In this document: piece by piece, positions 31,401-38,745 of the stretch
Layout of the letters: every line of letters starts with the position of its first letter
Numbering within the stretch: the stretch's first letter is position 1
Assembly: GCA_963790065.1 (NCBI GenBank)
Contig: CAWBNK010000002.1
Location: 220,609-284,608 of the forward strand
Source: Palsa-504 sp963790065
GTDB lineage: Bacteria; Actinomycetota; Actinomycetes; Streptosporangiales; Streptosporangiaceae
Direction: 5' to 3'
DNA: 64,000 bases
Made by a program: the position numbers and the translations under genes
Notes under the pieces: generated by a model
Seen by the model: the letters and a program-made list of their open reading frames with translations, nothing else
The model's database searches: none
What the model was told of the DNA's origin: nothing

Positions 31401-32721
31401 GGGTGGTGGCGGTGATCTTCTCGGTCGGGAAGTCGGCGAAGCAGATCGAGATGTCCATCGCGGTGATGATCAGCTCGGCGATCTTCCTGAACCGCTCGGC
31501 GTCGAAGGTGTCGTCGTCGCGGAGGAACTTGAGCAGGTTGATGCTGGCCAGGTTGCAGGAGGAGTTGTCCAGGTGGACGTACTCACTGCACGGGTTGCTG
31601 GCCGAGATGCGGCCGGACTCGGGGCAGGTGTGCCAGTCGTTGATCGTGCCGTCGTACTGGATGCCGGGGTCGGCGCAGTCCCAGGCCGCCTGGGCCATCG
31701 AGCGGAACAGGTTCCTGGCGTCGACCCGCTCGACCACCTCGCCGGTGCGCCGGGCGAGCAGATCGAATCCCTTACCTTCCTCGACCGCGTGCATGAACTC
31801 GTCGGAGACGCGGACGGAGTTGTTGGCGTTCTGGTACTGGACGCTGACGATGTCCTTGCCGCCCAGGTCCATGTCGAACCCGGCGTCCCGCAGGACGCGG
31901 ACCTTCTCTTCCTCGCGGGCCTTGGTCGTGATGAAATCGGCCACGTCCGGGTGGTCCACGTCGAGCACGACCATCTTGGCCGCGCGGCGGGTGGCGCCGC
32001 CGGACTTGATCGTGCCGGCCGAGGCGTCGGCGCCGCGCATGAACGACACCGGGCCGCTCGCGGTACCGCCGGAGGACAGCAGCTCCTTGCTGGAGCGGAT
32101 CTTGGACAGGTTGACGCCAGCGCCCGAGCCGCCCTTGAAGATCAGGCCCTCTTCCCGGTACCAGTCCAGGATGGCATCCATCGTGTCGTCGACGGCGAGG
32201 ATGAAACACGCGGACACCTGCTGGGGGGAGGCGGTGCCGACGTTGAACCAGACCGGGGAGTTGAAGCTGAAGACCTGGTGGATCAGGGCGTACTTGAGCT
32301 CGTGGTCGAAAATCTGGGCGTCGGCGTCGGTGGCGAAGTAGCCGTGCTTGCGGCCGCTTTCCGTGTACACGCCGACGACCCGATCCACCAGCTGCTTGAG
32401 GCTCCACTCGCGCTGCGGGGAGCCGACCGCGCCGCGGAAGTACTTGGTGGTCACGATGTTGGCGGCATTCACCGACCAGAAGCCGGGAAACTCCACGCCG
32501 CGCTGCTCGAAGTTGACCGAGCCGTCCCGCCAGTTCGTCATCACGACGTCGCGGCGCTCCCAGGTGACCTGGTCGTAAGGATGCACGCCGGGCGTGGTGT
32601 GGATGCGGGTCATGGACAGACCGCCGCGCGGCTTGGCCTGAGCGGCATGCGGGCCGGGCAGGTCCTGAGGCTCCTCGTGGCCCTTGCCCTTGCGGGCCGC
32701 GCTGCTTGCCGTCTCGGTCAT
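28498..32721 (-). CDS. nrdJ: Vitamin B12-dependent class II ribonucleotide reductase, interrupted by an intein
   Basis: Adenosylcobalamin-dependent enzyme that makes deoxyribonucleotides without needing oxygen. The precursor has 1,407 residues; after intein removal it has about 977, normal for actinomycete NrdJ. Active-site segments are visible: VSACFILAVDD with a redox Cys, ISASNPCSEYVHLDNSSCNL with the radical Cys and Glu, and LAPTG/TIGLMMDCDTTG, which the intein splits. The C-terminal zinc-ribbon-like tail has CLTCGTKM and CYVCEGCG for re-reduction. The ATG at 32721 has GGGGGAAG just upstream. It is cotranscribed with nrdR, 84 bases upstream. Confidence 0.96.
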   Translation of the reverse strand: MTETASSAARKGKGHEEPQDLPGPHAAQAKPRGGLSMTRIHTTPGVHPYDQVTWERRDVVMTNWRDGSVNFEQRGVEFPGFWSVNAANIVTTKYFRGAVGSPQREWSLKQLVDRVVGVYTESGRKHGYFATDADAQIFDHELKYALIHQVFSFNSPVWFNVGTASPQQVSACFILAVDDTMDAILDWYREEGLIFKGGSGAGVNLSKIRSSKELLSSGGTASGPVSFMRGADASAGTIKSGGATRRAAKMVVLDVDHPDVADFITTKAREEEKVRVLRDAGFDMDLGGKDIVSVQYQNANNSVRVSDEFMHAVEEGKGFDLLARRTGEVVERVDARNLFRSMAQAAWDCADPGIQYDGTINDWHTCPESGRISASNPCSEYVHLDNSSCNLASINLLKFLRDDDTFDAERFRKIAELIITAMDISICFADFPTEKITATTRAYRQLGIGYANLGALLMATGHAYDSEGGRAIAAAITSLMTGTAYRTSAELAAAVGPYDGYARNAKPHKRVVRKHADASEQIRTVATMDREILDLASQTWQECVELGEANGYRNAQASLLAPTGCLTADTLVTTDRGLTRLGEIGDVYGDRWQDLDLTVSTDEGPRQATKFFINGEEPTRRIGTEGGYQIQGTLTHRVKVVDPATGAWEWKRLADIAAGDVVPLQMRTLVGEPRLVPLPVLDQAYYAGDRHVRVPDAVTPELAELVGYFMGDGSLHAKGIRLCVADTDLDVAERLSVLAKDLFGLAPVVTPQEGYQELTLSSVRLARWWQAAGFAKELRGADHSGKGWVPRVPSAILEANDPTVYSAFLRGLFEADGTVLEGVPSLSTAHESFAAEVRTLLLTQGLATTTRETVSGWGGPIFQVRLRNVDHALNFAEFVGFIGQRKDRLLAELEPEHSAKKDYVLLPADVWAELVPVSHSARNAVMLSLRKHGGVPRMLASRVFEETLDDRLGTALGYLFERVAQNDDGGVQPTYDLSVPENVTYVANGMVSHNTIGLMMDCDTTGIEPDLALVKFKKLVGGGSMQIVNQTVPRALKNLGYPHEQVEAITEYIAEHGHVVNAPGLRPEHYDVFDCAMGERSISAMGHVRMMAAVQPLLSGSISKTVNMPESATVEDIERIYFEGWKLGLKALAIYRDNCKVGQPLSDARKKPAEAEAAAAQPEPHEHRPVRKRLPRQRPATVTRFSVAGAEGYMTASSYPDDGIGEVFLKLGKQGSTLAGVMDAFSMAISVGLQYGIPLDSYVGKFTNMRFEPAGLTDDPDIRIASSVMDYIFRRLALDHLSYEDRAELGILSAAERAAELAGHDPNSPAGLSDDLDPVELAQSAAVEPPLHAERSVPPAAAQLPAAPAKPVPPVPAAAAPHSSTELIEAQQGRTADAPLCLTCGTKMRPAGSCYVCEGCGSTSGCS
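29740..31029 (-). other. Intein within NrdJ (430 residues, LAGLIDADG-type)
   Basis: Starts at Cys1 (CLTADTLVTTDRG, codon 31027-31029) after LLAPTG. It ends VANGMVSHN (Asn codon 29740-29742), with Thr as the first C-extein residue. Block B is GTLTHRVKVVD. The central homing endonuclease has two LAGLIDADG-like motifs, LVGYFMGDGSL and LRGLFEADGTV, both with the metal-binding acid. All residues needed for splicing (Cys1, the block B His, the penultimate His and final Asn) are present, so it should be active. Confidence 0.95.
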
Positions 32722-32805
32722 AACTTCCCCCTTCTGGGATCCGTGCGGATCCCTGCCCGGTCCTGCACTGGCCATGTTGCAACGATCACCGCTGTCATGC
32801 CGCGC

Positions 32806-33282
32806 TCACGGCGCCGTTTCCTTTTCCCGGCGCTGGTGACGCCCCTGGCGCAACGCGGAGATCTCGTCCTCGAAGTCGGCGAGCGACTCGAAACCTCGGT
32901 AGACCGAGGCGAACCGCAGGTAGGCAACCTCGTCAAGTTCCCGGAGCGGGCCCAGGATGGCCAGGCCTACCTCGTGCGAGGGGACTTCGGCCAGGCCGCG
33001 GGCCCGGATCGTCTCCTCTACCTGCTGGGCCAGGATGGCGAGCTTGTCCTCGCTCACCGGCCGGCCCTGGCAGGCACGCTGCACGCCGCGGATGATCTTG
33101 TCCCGGGTGAACGGCTCGGTGACGCCGCTGCGCTTGGCCACCATCAGGATCACCGTCTCCTGGGTGGTGAACCGGCGCCCGCACTCGGGGCAGGACCGCC
33201 GGCGCCGGATCGCGGCACCGTCGTCGGCCGTCCGGCTGTCGATGACTCTGCTGTCAGGATTCCGGCAGAACGGGCAGTGCAC
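32806..33282 (-). CDS. nrdR: Transcriptional repressor NrdR
   Basis: Repressor of 158 residues that controls ribonucleotide reductase genes by sensing ATP/dATP. The zinc ribbon is at residues 3-34 (CPFCRN, then CPECGRRF). The ATP-cone follows from about residue 48. It is the first gene of the nrdR-nrdJ operon and lies 136 bases downstream of two NrdR boxes, so it represses itself and nrdJ. Confidence 0.97.
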   Translation of the reverse strand: MHCPFCRNPDSRVIDSRTADDGAAIRRRRSCPECGRRFTTQETVILMVAKRSGVTEPFTRDKIIRGVQRACQGRPVSEDKLAILAQQVEETIRARGLAEVPSHEVGLAILGPLRELDEVAYLRFASVYRGFESLADFEDEISALRQGRHQRREKETAP

Positions 33283-33326
33283 GCGATCACCTCCCGGGGT
33301 GCCTCGTCCTCATAATTCTATCCGTA

Positions 33327-33374
33327 ACACAACTAGTATGGAAACCACAGTGGTGTAACTACTAGATGTTGTGG
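33327..33374 (-). promoter_or_regulatory. Tandem NrdR boxes and promoter of nrdR-nrdJ
   Basis: Box 1 ACACAACTAGTATGG (33327-33341) and box 2 AACTACTAGATGTTGTGG (33357-33374) both resemble the NrdR consensus (ACAC, AT-rich core, TAGTGT-like end). Their starts are about 30-31 bp apart, three helical turns, as for functional pairs elsewhere. A leftward -10-like TAGAAT lies at 33314-33319. Confidence 0.65.
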
Positions 33375-33500
33375 TTACGGTAAACCACGAGAGGCACTGG
33401 TGGCAAGCGGTGCGCGCGTCTTGGATCGGGAATCCCTGCTGGCCGGGGGATCTGGCCGGCGCGCCGGCGTGTCGCCGGGGCTGGGTAACAGCGGAACGGA

Positions 33501-34130
33501 TCAGCCGCGGGGTACCCACAGACGCTGGCCGGGCATCACGGTGTCCGCGCTCAGCCCGTTGAGCTCGACGATCTGCCGGATGACCGCCCGGGTGTCGGCG
33601 TTGGGATCGGCGCTCTCGGCGACCGACCACAGACTCTGGCCGGGCCGGACGGTGACCTTGGCCAGGCCCTGCTGCACCGCACCCGGCGAGTGGCTGGTGG
33701 CCTGCGCCGAGGCAGCGATGACCAGGGACAGCCCGGCAGCCAGCAGGGCGGCCGCGACGGCGACCACGATCTTCCCGCGCCTGGTCAGCCGGAGCGGCGG
33801 ATCCGCGACCTGGGCCGGGGACGGCTGACGGCGGACGGGTCGGGCGGGGGCGGCCGGGGCGGCTGGGGCTGGGGCGGGAGCGGTGCGGACTGCGGGGGTC
33901 GCGGACGTCGTGGGGGCGGCAGCGGTCGCGGACGTCGTGGGAGCGGCAGCGGTCGCAGGGGCCACAGGGGTCGTGGGGGCTACAGGGGCTACGGGGGGAG
34001 CGTGGCCGGGTCCGGTCCAGAGGACGGCCGCCCGGCTGGCCGCGCTGGCCTCCGACTGGTCCGCGGCCGGCTCTTCCGGCAGCTCAACGGCTGGCAGCTC
34101 CGCTAGTTCTATGGCCCGCATCGCGCTCAT
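33501..34130 (-). CDS. LysM-domain membrane protein in the ChiZ/DivS position
   Basis: Protein of 209 residues. Order: a cytoplasmic Pro/Ala/Thr-rich region with repeats (APTTSAT), one transmembrane helix near 120-142 (GKIVVAVAAALLAAGLSLVI), then an external LysM domain (VRPGQSLWSVAESADPNADT, VMPGQRLWVPRG). Gene order nrdR-LysM-lexA matches mycobacteria and corynebacteria, where ChiZ or DivS stops cell division during the SOS response. That role is inferred from position and domain. ATG at 34130 with GGGAGG six bases upstream. Confidence 0.85.
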   Translation of the reverse strand: MSAMRAIELAELPAVELPEEPAADQSEASAASRAAVLWTGPGHAPPVAPVAPTTPVAPATAAAPTTSATAAAPTTSATPAVRTAPAPAPAAPAAPARPVRRQPSPAQVADPPLRLTRRGKIVVAVAAALLAAGLSLVIAASAQATSHSPGAVQQGLAKVTVRPGQSLWSVAESADPNADTRAVIRQIVELNGLSADTVMPGQRLWVPRG

Positions 34131-34276
34131 GGCGCCCTCCCGTGGTCAAACTTTCATTCGAGCTATACTGAGCTCATGGCCTGTTCGATCGCTTCTTCGC
34201 TCGATCGTAATCCTGTTCGATCCAAGAAGCTACTACATCGTTGTATCGCGTGGGTACGACATTTTCGCGACACGTC

Positions 34277-34290
34277 CGAACAGATGTTTG
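34277..34290. promoter_or_regulatory. Candidate SOS box in the LysM/lexA divergent region
   Basis: CGAACAGATGTTTG matches the actinobacterial LexA site (CGAAC-N4-GTTCG) with one change. It lies 63 bases before lexA and between divergent SOS-type genes, so it could govern both. Confidence 0.6.
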
Positions 34291-34352
34291 GGATGCAGGT
34301 CAGAAAACGCTAGTCTCTAGTCAGCAAGAGTCCGGATACGGAAGGTCATCAG

Positions 34353-35174
34353 ATGGAGGGAACCGCCATGGGAGGCACCACAACGGGCACTTCCGGCACG
34401 GATATGCCCAGACCCAAGGGGCGGCCGGGACGCAAGCCGAAGGGCAGCGTTCCTGTGGTCACCCTGGAGACGCCCGACAAGCCCGACCCGGATCACGTGC
34501 TGACCTGGCGGCAGCGCAAGGTGCTGCAGGTCATCAGGGAGTCGGTGCAGAAGCGCGGCTACCCGCCCTCGATGCGCGAGATCGGCGAGGCGGTCGGGCT
34601 GACCAGCACGTCCAGCGTCTCCTACCAGCTGAGCACGCTGCAGAAGAAGGGTTACCTGCACCGGGACGTGGGCCGCCCGCGGACCGTGGAGGTGCGCCTG
34701 CCCAATCACCCGGCGGTCCGGCCTGAGCCAGGGCGGACCGAGCCGGTGCGCGGCGAGGAAGTAATCCCGGACTTCCCCGGCATCGACATCGCGTCGCAGG
34801 AGGCGGCCTACGTGCCGCTGGTCGGGCGGATCGCCGCGGGCGGGCCGATCCTGGCCGAGCAGCACGTGGAAGACATCTTCCCGCTGCCGCGCCAGCTCGT
34901 CGGCGAGGGGACGCTGTTCCTGCTCAAGGTGGCCGGCGACTCGATGATCAACGCCGCGATCGCGGACGGGGACTGGGTCGTGGTCCGGCAGCAGGAGGAT
35001 GCGGAGAACGGAGAGATCGTGGCCGCCATGCTCGACGGCGAGGCCACGGTGAAGACGTTCAAGCGCAGCGACGGGCACGCCTGGCTGATCCCGCACAACC
35101 CGGCCTTCACCCCGATCCTGGGCGACGAGGCCACTATCCTCGGCCGCGTCGTGGCCGTGCTGCGTCGCGTCTGA
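34353..35174 (+). CDS. lexA: SOS regulator LexA
   Basis: SOS repressor of 273 residues. The winged helix-turn-helix is at about 50-110 (REIGEAVGLTSTSSVSYQLS). The self-cleavage site is Ala162-Gly163 in GRIAAGGP. The catalytic pair is Ser197 in GDSMINAA and Lys234 in ATVKTFKR. A long Gly/Thr/Pro/Lys-rich start precedes the DNA-binding domain. Two in-frame ATGs (34353 and 34368) each have a purine-rich site; the upstream one is kept. RecA-bound single-stranded DNA triggers cleavage. Confidence 0.96.
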   Translation: MEGTAMGGTTTGTSGTDMPRPKGRPGRKPKGSVPVVTLETPDKPDPDHVLTWRQRKVLQVIRESVQKRGYPPSMREIGEAVGLTSTSSVSYQLSTLQKKGYLHRDVGRPRTVEVRLPNHPAVRPEPGRTEPVRGEEVIPDFPGIDIASQEAAYVPLVGRIAAGGPILAEQHVEDIFPLPRQLVGEGTLFLLKVAGDSMINAAIADGDWVVVRQQEDAENGEIVAAMLDGEATVKTFKRSDGHAWLIPHNPAFTPILGDEATILGRVVAVLRRV

Positions 35175-35224
35175 ACCGGGCAGGCATCGGCGGCGCCGGA
35201 GGGTCCGCGCCGTCGCGGCGGTGA

Positions 35225-37732
35225 TTACGCCGCGACGATGCTGACCAGCTTCGGCGCCCGCACGATGACCCGGCTGACCTGCTGCCCGCCCAGCGTCCGG
35301 ATCACTCCCGGGGCCGCTAGGGCGAGCTCGCGCAGTTCGTCCTCGGCGATGGCCGACGGGACTTCCAGCTTGTCCCGCACCTTGCCGTTGACCTGCACCA
35401 CGCAGGTGACCTTCTCCTGGGTCAGCAGGTCCGGGTCGGCGGCGGGCCAGGCCGCCCGGGCCACGGACGGCTTGTGCCCGAGCAGTTCCCAGCATTCCTC
35501 GGCGGTGTACGGGGCGAACAGGGATAGCAGCACGGCCAGCACCTCGGCCGCCTCGCGGACCGCGGGGTCGGCCGCTCCCGGACCCGGCCCGGAATCGATG
35601 GCCTTCCGGGTCGCGCTGACCAGTTCCATCAGCCGGGCCACGGCCACGTTGAGGTGGTAGGCCTCGACCTGGCGGGTGACCTCGTCGATCGTACGGTGCG
35701 TGACCTTGCGCAGGCCGGCGTCGCCGGCCGAGCTCGTGCCGGCCGGGCCCGCGGATCCGGGGTCGGCGGCGGCCACGTCGGAGGCGATCCGCCAGACCCG
35801 GGCCAGGAACTTGACCATGGCCTCCGGGTTCATGTCCGCCCAGTCGATGTCGTCTTCCGGCGGGCTGGCGAAGATCATGGTCAGCCGGATCGCGTCCACC
35901 CCGAACCGCTCGATCTGCTCGCCGAGGTCCACGCCGTTGCCCAGCGACTTCGACATGGCCTTGCCGTGGTTGATGACCTGGCCCTGGTTGATCAGCCGGG
36001 TGAACGGCTCGGTGAAGCCGAGCAGGCCCATGTCGTACAGGACCTTGGTGAAGAACCTGGCGTACAGCAGGTGCAGGATGGCGTGCTCGACGCCGCCCAC
36101 GTACATGTCGACCGGGGCCCAGCGCCGGACTTCGGCCTGGTCGAAGGGGCCGTCGGTGTAGTTCACCGAGCAGTAGCGGAACATGTACCAGGACGAGTCG
36201 ACGAACGTGTCCATGGTGTCCGTGTCGCGCTTGGCCGGGCCGCCGCAGCTCGGGCAGTCGACGTTCACCCAGTCCTCGGCCGCGGCCAGCGGGGACACTC
36301 CCCTGGGCACCAGGTCCTGGCCGCGCAGGTCGGGCAGGACCACCGGCAGCTGGTCGTCAGGAACCGGGACTTCGCCGCAGGACGGGCAGTGGATGATCGG
36401 GATCGGGGTGCCCCAGAAGCGCTGCCGGGACAGCAGCCAGTCGCGCAGCCGGTAGTTGACCGCGGCGCGGCCCTGGTCGTGGCCGGCCAGGATGGCGGTG
36501 ATCGCCGCGATGGCCTCGGCCTTGGGCAGGCCGTTGATCGGCCCCGAGTTCACCAGCGTGCCGTCGCCCGCGGTGGCGATGCCGGTCTGCGCCGGATCCG
36601 GCTCCCCGGTGTCGACCACGACCCGGACGTCGAGGCCGTAGGCGCGCGCGAAGTCGAGGTCGCGCTGGTCATGCGCGGGCACGGCCATGATGGCCCCGGT
36701 GCCGTAGTCGGGCAGCACGTAATCGGCGGCCCAGACCGGGATCCGCTCGCCGTTCACCGGGTTGATCGCGTGCCGGCCCAGGAACACGCCGGTCTTCTCC
36801 CGGTCGGTGGACTGGCGCTCGATGTCGGTCAGCTTGCGGACCTGCTCAACGTAGGCGCGCAGCTCGGGCAGGCGGTCGGGGGCGCACACTTGCTCGGCCA
36901 GCGGCGAGTCGGCCGCGACCACGAAGAACGTGGCCCCGTACAGCGTGTCAGGGCGGGTGGTGAAGACGGTGACCGGCTCGTCCCGGCCGTCGATGGAGAA
37001 GCGGACCTCGGCGCCCTCCGAACGGCCGATCCAGTTGCGCTGCATCAGCAGCACCCGGTCGGGCCAGCAGCCCTCCAGCTGCTTGGCGTCGGCGAGCAGG
37101 CGGTCGGCGTACTCGGTGATCTTGAAGTACCACTGGGTCAGCATCCGCCGCGCCACGTCGGCCCCGCAGCGCTCGCACTTCCCGGCGATGACCTGCTCGT
37201 TGGCCAGCACGGTCTGGTCGACCGGGCACCAGTTGACGTACCCGTCCCTGCGGTAGGCCAGCCCGCGCTCGTAGAAGCGCAGGAACAGCCACTGGTTCCA
37301 CCGGTAATAGGTGGGGTCGCAGGTCTGCAGCCTGCGGCTCCAGTCAAAGGAGGTGGCGTAGCGGCGGAACGACGCGGCCTGGGTCTCGATGTTGGCGTAG
37401 GTCCAGTCGGCCGGATGGGAGTTGTTCCTGATGGCCGCGTTCTCCGCGGGCAGGCCGAAGGCGTCCCAGCCGATCGGGTGCAGCACGTTGCGGCCGCGCA
37501 GGAAGTGGTAGCGGGCCAGGGCGTCGCCGATCGCGTACGCCTCGGCATGCCCCATGTGCAGGTCGCCGGACGGGTACGGGAACATGTCCACCAGGTAGAA
37601 GCGCTCCCGGTCGTCCGCCGGGTCCTCGCCGGCCCGGAACGGGTCCAGGTCGACCCAGCGCGCCTGCCATTTCTCCTGGACGTCGCGGGGGTCGTAGCGC
37701 TGCGCCAGATCGGCGCTCTCGGCCGCTGTCAT
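35225..37732 (-). CDS. leuS: Leucine--tRNA ligase
   Basis: Class I aminoacyl-tRNA synthetase of 835 residues. The HIGH-type motif is PYPSGDLHMGH near residue 50. The KMSKS motif is KAMSKSLGNG near 575. The editing domain and the zinc-like insert (CPSCGEVPVPDD) lie between. The C-terminal anticodon and tRNA-binding domains are complete. A leader-peptide attenuator lies 66-150 bases upstream of the start, so expression should respond to leucyl-tRNA charging. Confidence 0.97.
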   Translation of the reverse strand: MTAAESADLAQRYDPRDVQEKWQARWVDLDPFRAGEDPADDRERFYLVDMFPYPSGDLHMGHAEAYAIGDALARYHFLRGRNVLHPIGWDAFGLPAENAAIRNNSHPADWTYANIETQAASFRRYATSFDWSRRLQTCDPTYYRWNQWLFLRFYERGLAYRRDGYVNWCPVDQTVLANEQVIAGKCERCGADVARRMLTQWYFKITEYADRLLADAKQLEGCWPDRVLLMQRNWIGRSEGAEVRFSIDGRDEPVTVFTTRPDTLYGATFFVVAADSPLAEQVCAPDRLPELRAYVEQVRKLTDIERQSTDREKTGVFLGRHAINPVNGERIPVWAADYVLPDYGTGAIMAVPAHDQRDLDFARAYGLDVRVVVDTGEPDPAQTGIATAGDGTLVNSGPINGLPKAEAIAAITAILAGHDQGRAAVNYRLRDWLLSRQRFWGTPIPIIHCPSCGEVPVPDDQLPVVLPDLRGQDLVPRGVSPLAAAEDWVNVDCPSCGGPAKRDTDTMDTFVDSSWYMFRYCSVNYTDGPFDQAEVRRWAPVDMYVGGVEHAILHLLYARFFTKVLYDMGLLGFTEPFTRLINQGQVINHGKAMSKSLGNGVDLGEQIERFGVDAIRLTMIFASPPEDDIDWADMNPEAMVKFLARVWRIASDVAAADPGSAGPAGTSSAGDAGLRKVTHRTIDEVTRQVEAYHLNVAVARLMELVSATRKAIDSGPGPGAADPAVREAAEVLAVLLSLFAPYTAEECWELLGHKPSVARAAWPAADPDLLTQEKVTCVVQVNGKVRDKLEVPSAIAEDELRELALAAPGVIRTLGGQQVSRVIVRAPKLVSIVAA

Positions 37733-37798
37733 TGTTTCCTCACCATCAGATCGGTCCGGCGCCCATCTACCCGTGCCGGGCGTAGGTCACCTGCAATG

Positions 37799-37822
37799 AA
37801 AACGCCCCTCGACACGAGGGGC
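37799..37822 (-). terminator. Terminator of the leuS attenuator
   Basis: On the minus strand, GCCCCTCG (37822-37815), loop TGT, CGAGGGGC (37811-37804), then G and a TTTT run at 37802-37799. A second hairpin, AGCCGCGCC (37854-37846) with GGCGCGGCT (37831-37823), precedes it directly and starts inside the leader stop codon. Confidence 0.8.
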
Positions 37823-37852
37823 AGCCGCGCCAACGACGGTAGGTCGGCGCGG

Positions 37853-37882
37853 CTAGGTAAGAAGCAGCCGGACGGCACGCAT
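37853..37882 (-). CDS. leuS leader peptide (MRAVRLLLT)
   Basis: Nine-residue open frame with three consecutive leucine codons (CTG CTT CTT). The stop TAG lies at the base of the first of two hairpins. A -10-like TATCCT (minus strand, 37894-37889) lies six bases before the ATG, so the transcript may start at or near A of ATG and be translated leaderless, as is common in actinomycetes. Slow leucine decoding would hold the ribosome at these codons and favour read-through into leuS. Predicted attenuators of this type upstream of leuS are known for some Streptomyces. Confidence 0.75.
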   Translation of the reverse strand: MRAVRLLLT

Positions 37883-38112
37883 GCGCACAGGATAGCGCAC
37901 CCGTGGTGCAATCGGCCGGGCCCGGGAGGCGGGCGCGGCCGGGCGCGGAGGCGGGCACATACCGGTTTAAATGCCGAAATCGCTACCGGAAATGTAATCG
38001 CGCGCGGAAATCCGCGCGTCTCGTCATTCCCCTTGACGGTTGACCGGCCAGAGCTTATTCCTCGTAACTAGGCAATTACCGAGGGTCAGAACCGTTTCAG
38101 TGGTGGGGAGCA

Positions 38113-38745
38113 ATGGACGACCGGGCGGATCACGGCGGCGCAATTGCCATCATCGGCCTGGCCTGCCGGTTCCCCGGAGCGGCCGAACCCGCCGAGTTCC
38201 ATGACCTGATCGTGGCGGGCCGCCGCATGTTCCGGCCGCTGTCAGGCGGGCCGCCGCCGCTGCATGCGGCGCCGCTCGACGACTGGTCCGCCAGTCCGGG
38301 CTCCTACGAGGACCATGGGGCCGGAGCGCAGGACACCGGCCCGGTGCAGAAGCTGGCCGCCGAGACCACGGCCCTGGCGCTGGCGGACGCGGGGCTGCGC
38401 GACCTGGCCGGGATGCTGCCCGAGGCGGCGGCCCGGCTGCACGGCGTGTCCGGTCCGCTGCCTGCGGCGGCCGGGCGCCGGGGACGGACCGGCCTGATCA
38501 TCGCGAGCGCCGCGGCCGGGGTGTGCGAGCAGGTGCGCGAGCAGTTCGCGGTCGGAGCCATCACCGACTTGACCCCGTTCATGAGCCCGCCCCCGCCTGC
38601 CGCGAGGCTGGCCGGGGTAGCGGGCGCGGGCCGGCCGCTCCCCGTCCCGCGGATGCGAGACGGGGAGCCGTCAGATGCTGCCCCGGATGCGCGTCACGAG
38701 ACCGGACCGAGAACCACGATCCGTTCGGGCCAGTCAGCGGGCTAG
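38113..38745 (+). CDS. Truncated beta-ketoacyl synthase N-terminal fragment
   Basis: The first ~45 residues match a type I polyketide ketosynthase start (AIAIIGLACRFPGAAEPAEF). Later, LAAETTALALADAGL and RTGLIIASAA also fit. The frame ends at 210 residues, before the active-site Cys and both His, so the protein cannot condense acyl groups as it stands. It has a good ribosome site (GGGGAG) and an AT-rich 200-bp upstream region, so it may be expressed. Its end overlaps the convergent methyltransferase gene by 12 bases. It is either a relic of a larger polyketide synthase gene or a small protein of new use. Confidence 0.6.
   Translation: MDDRADHGGAIAIIGLACRFPGAAEPAEFHDLIVAGRRMFRPLSGGPPPLHAAPLDDWSASPGSYEDHGAGAQDTGPVQKLAAETTALALADAGLRDLAGMLPEAAARLHGVSGPLPAAAGRRGRTGLIIASAAAGVCEQVREQFAVGAITDLTPFMSPPPPAARLAGVAGAGRPLPVPRMRDGEPSDAAPDARHETGPRTTIRSGQSAG

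Noticed and set aside
33283..33500. Cobalamin riboswitch ahead of nrdR-nrdJ
   Set aside because: No B12-box motif was seen, and the promoter has NrdR boxes. A B12 riboswitch is expected on genes of the B12-independent enzyme.
35654..38071. Rightward 805-codon open frame
   Set aside because: Antisense to leuS, with no recognisable domain; leuS has all synthetase motifs.
37733..38112. T-box riboswitch upstream of leuS
   Set aside because: No T-box bulge sequence or specifier-loop structure was found. The Leu-rich leader peptide with terminator explains the site better.
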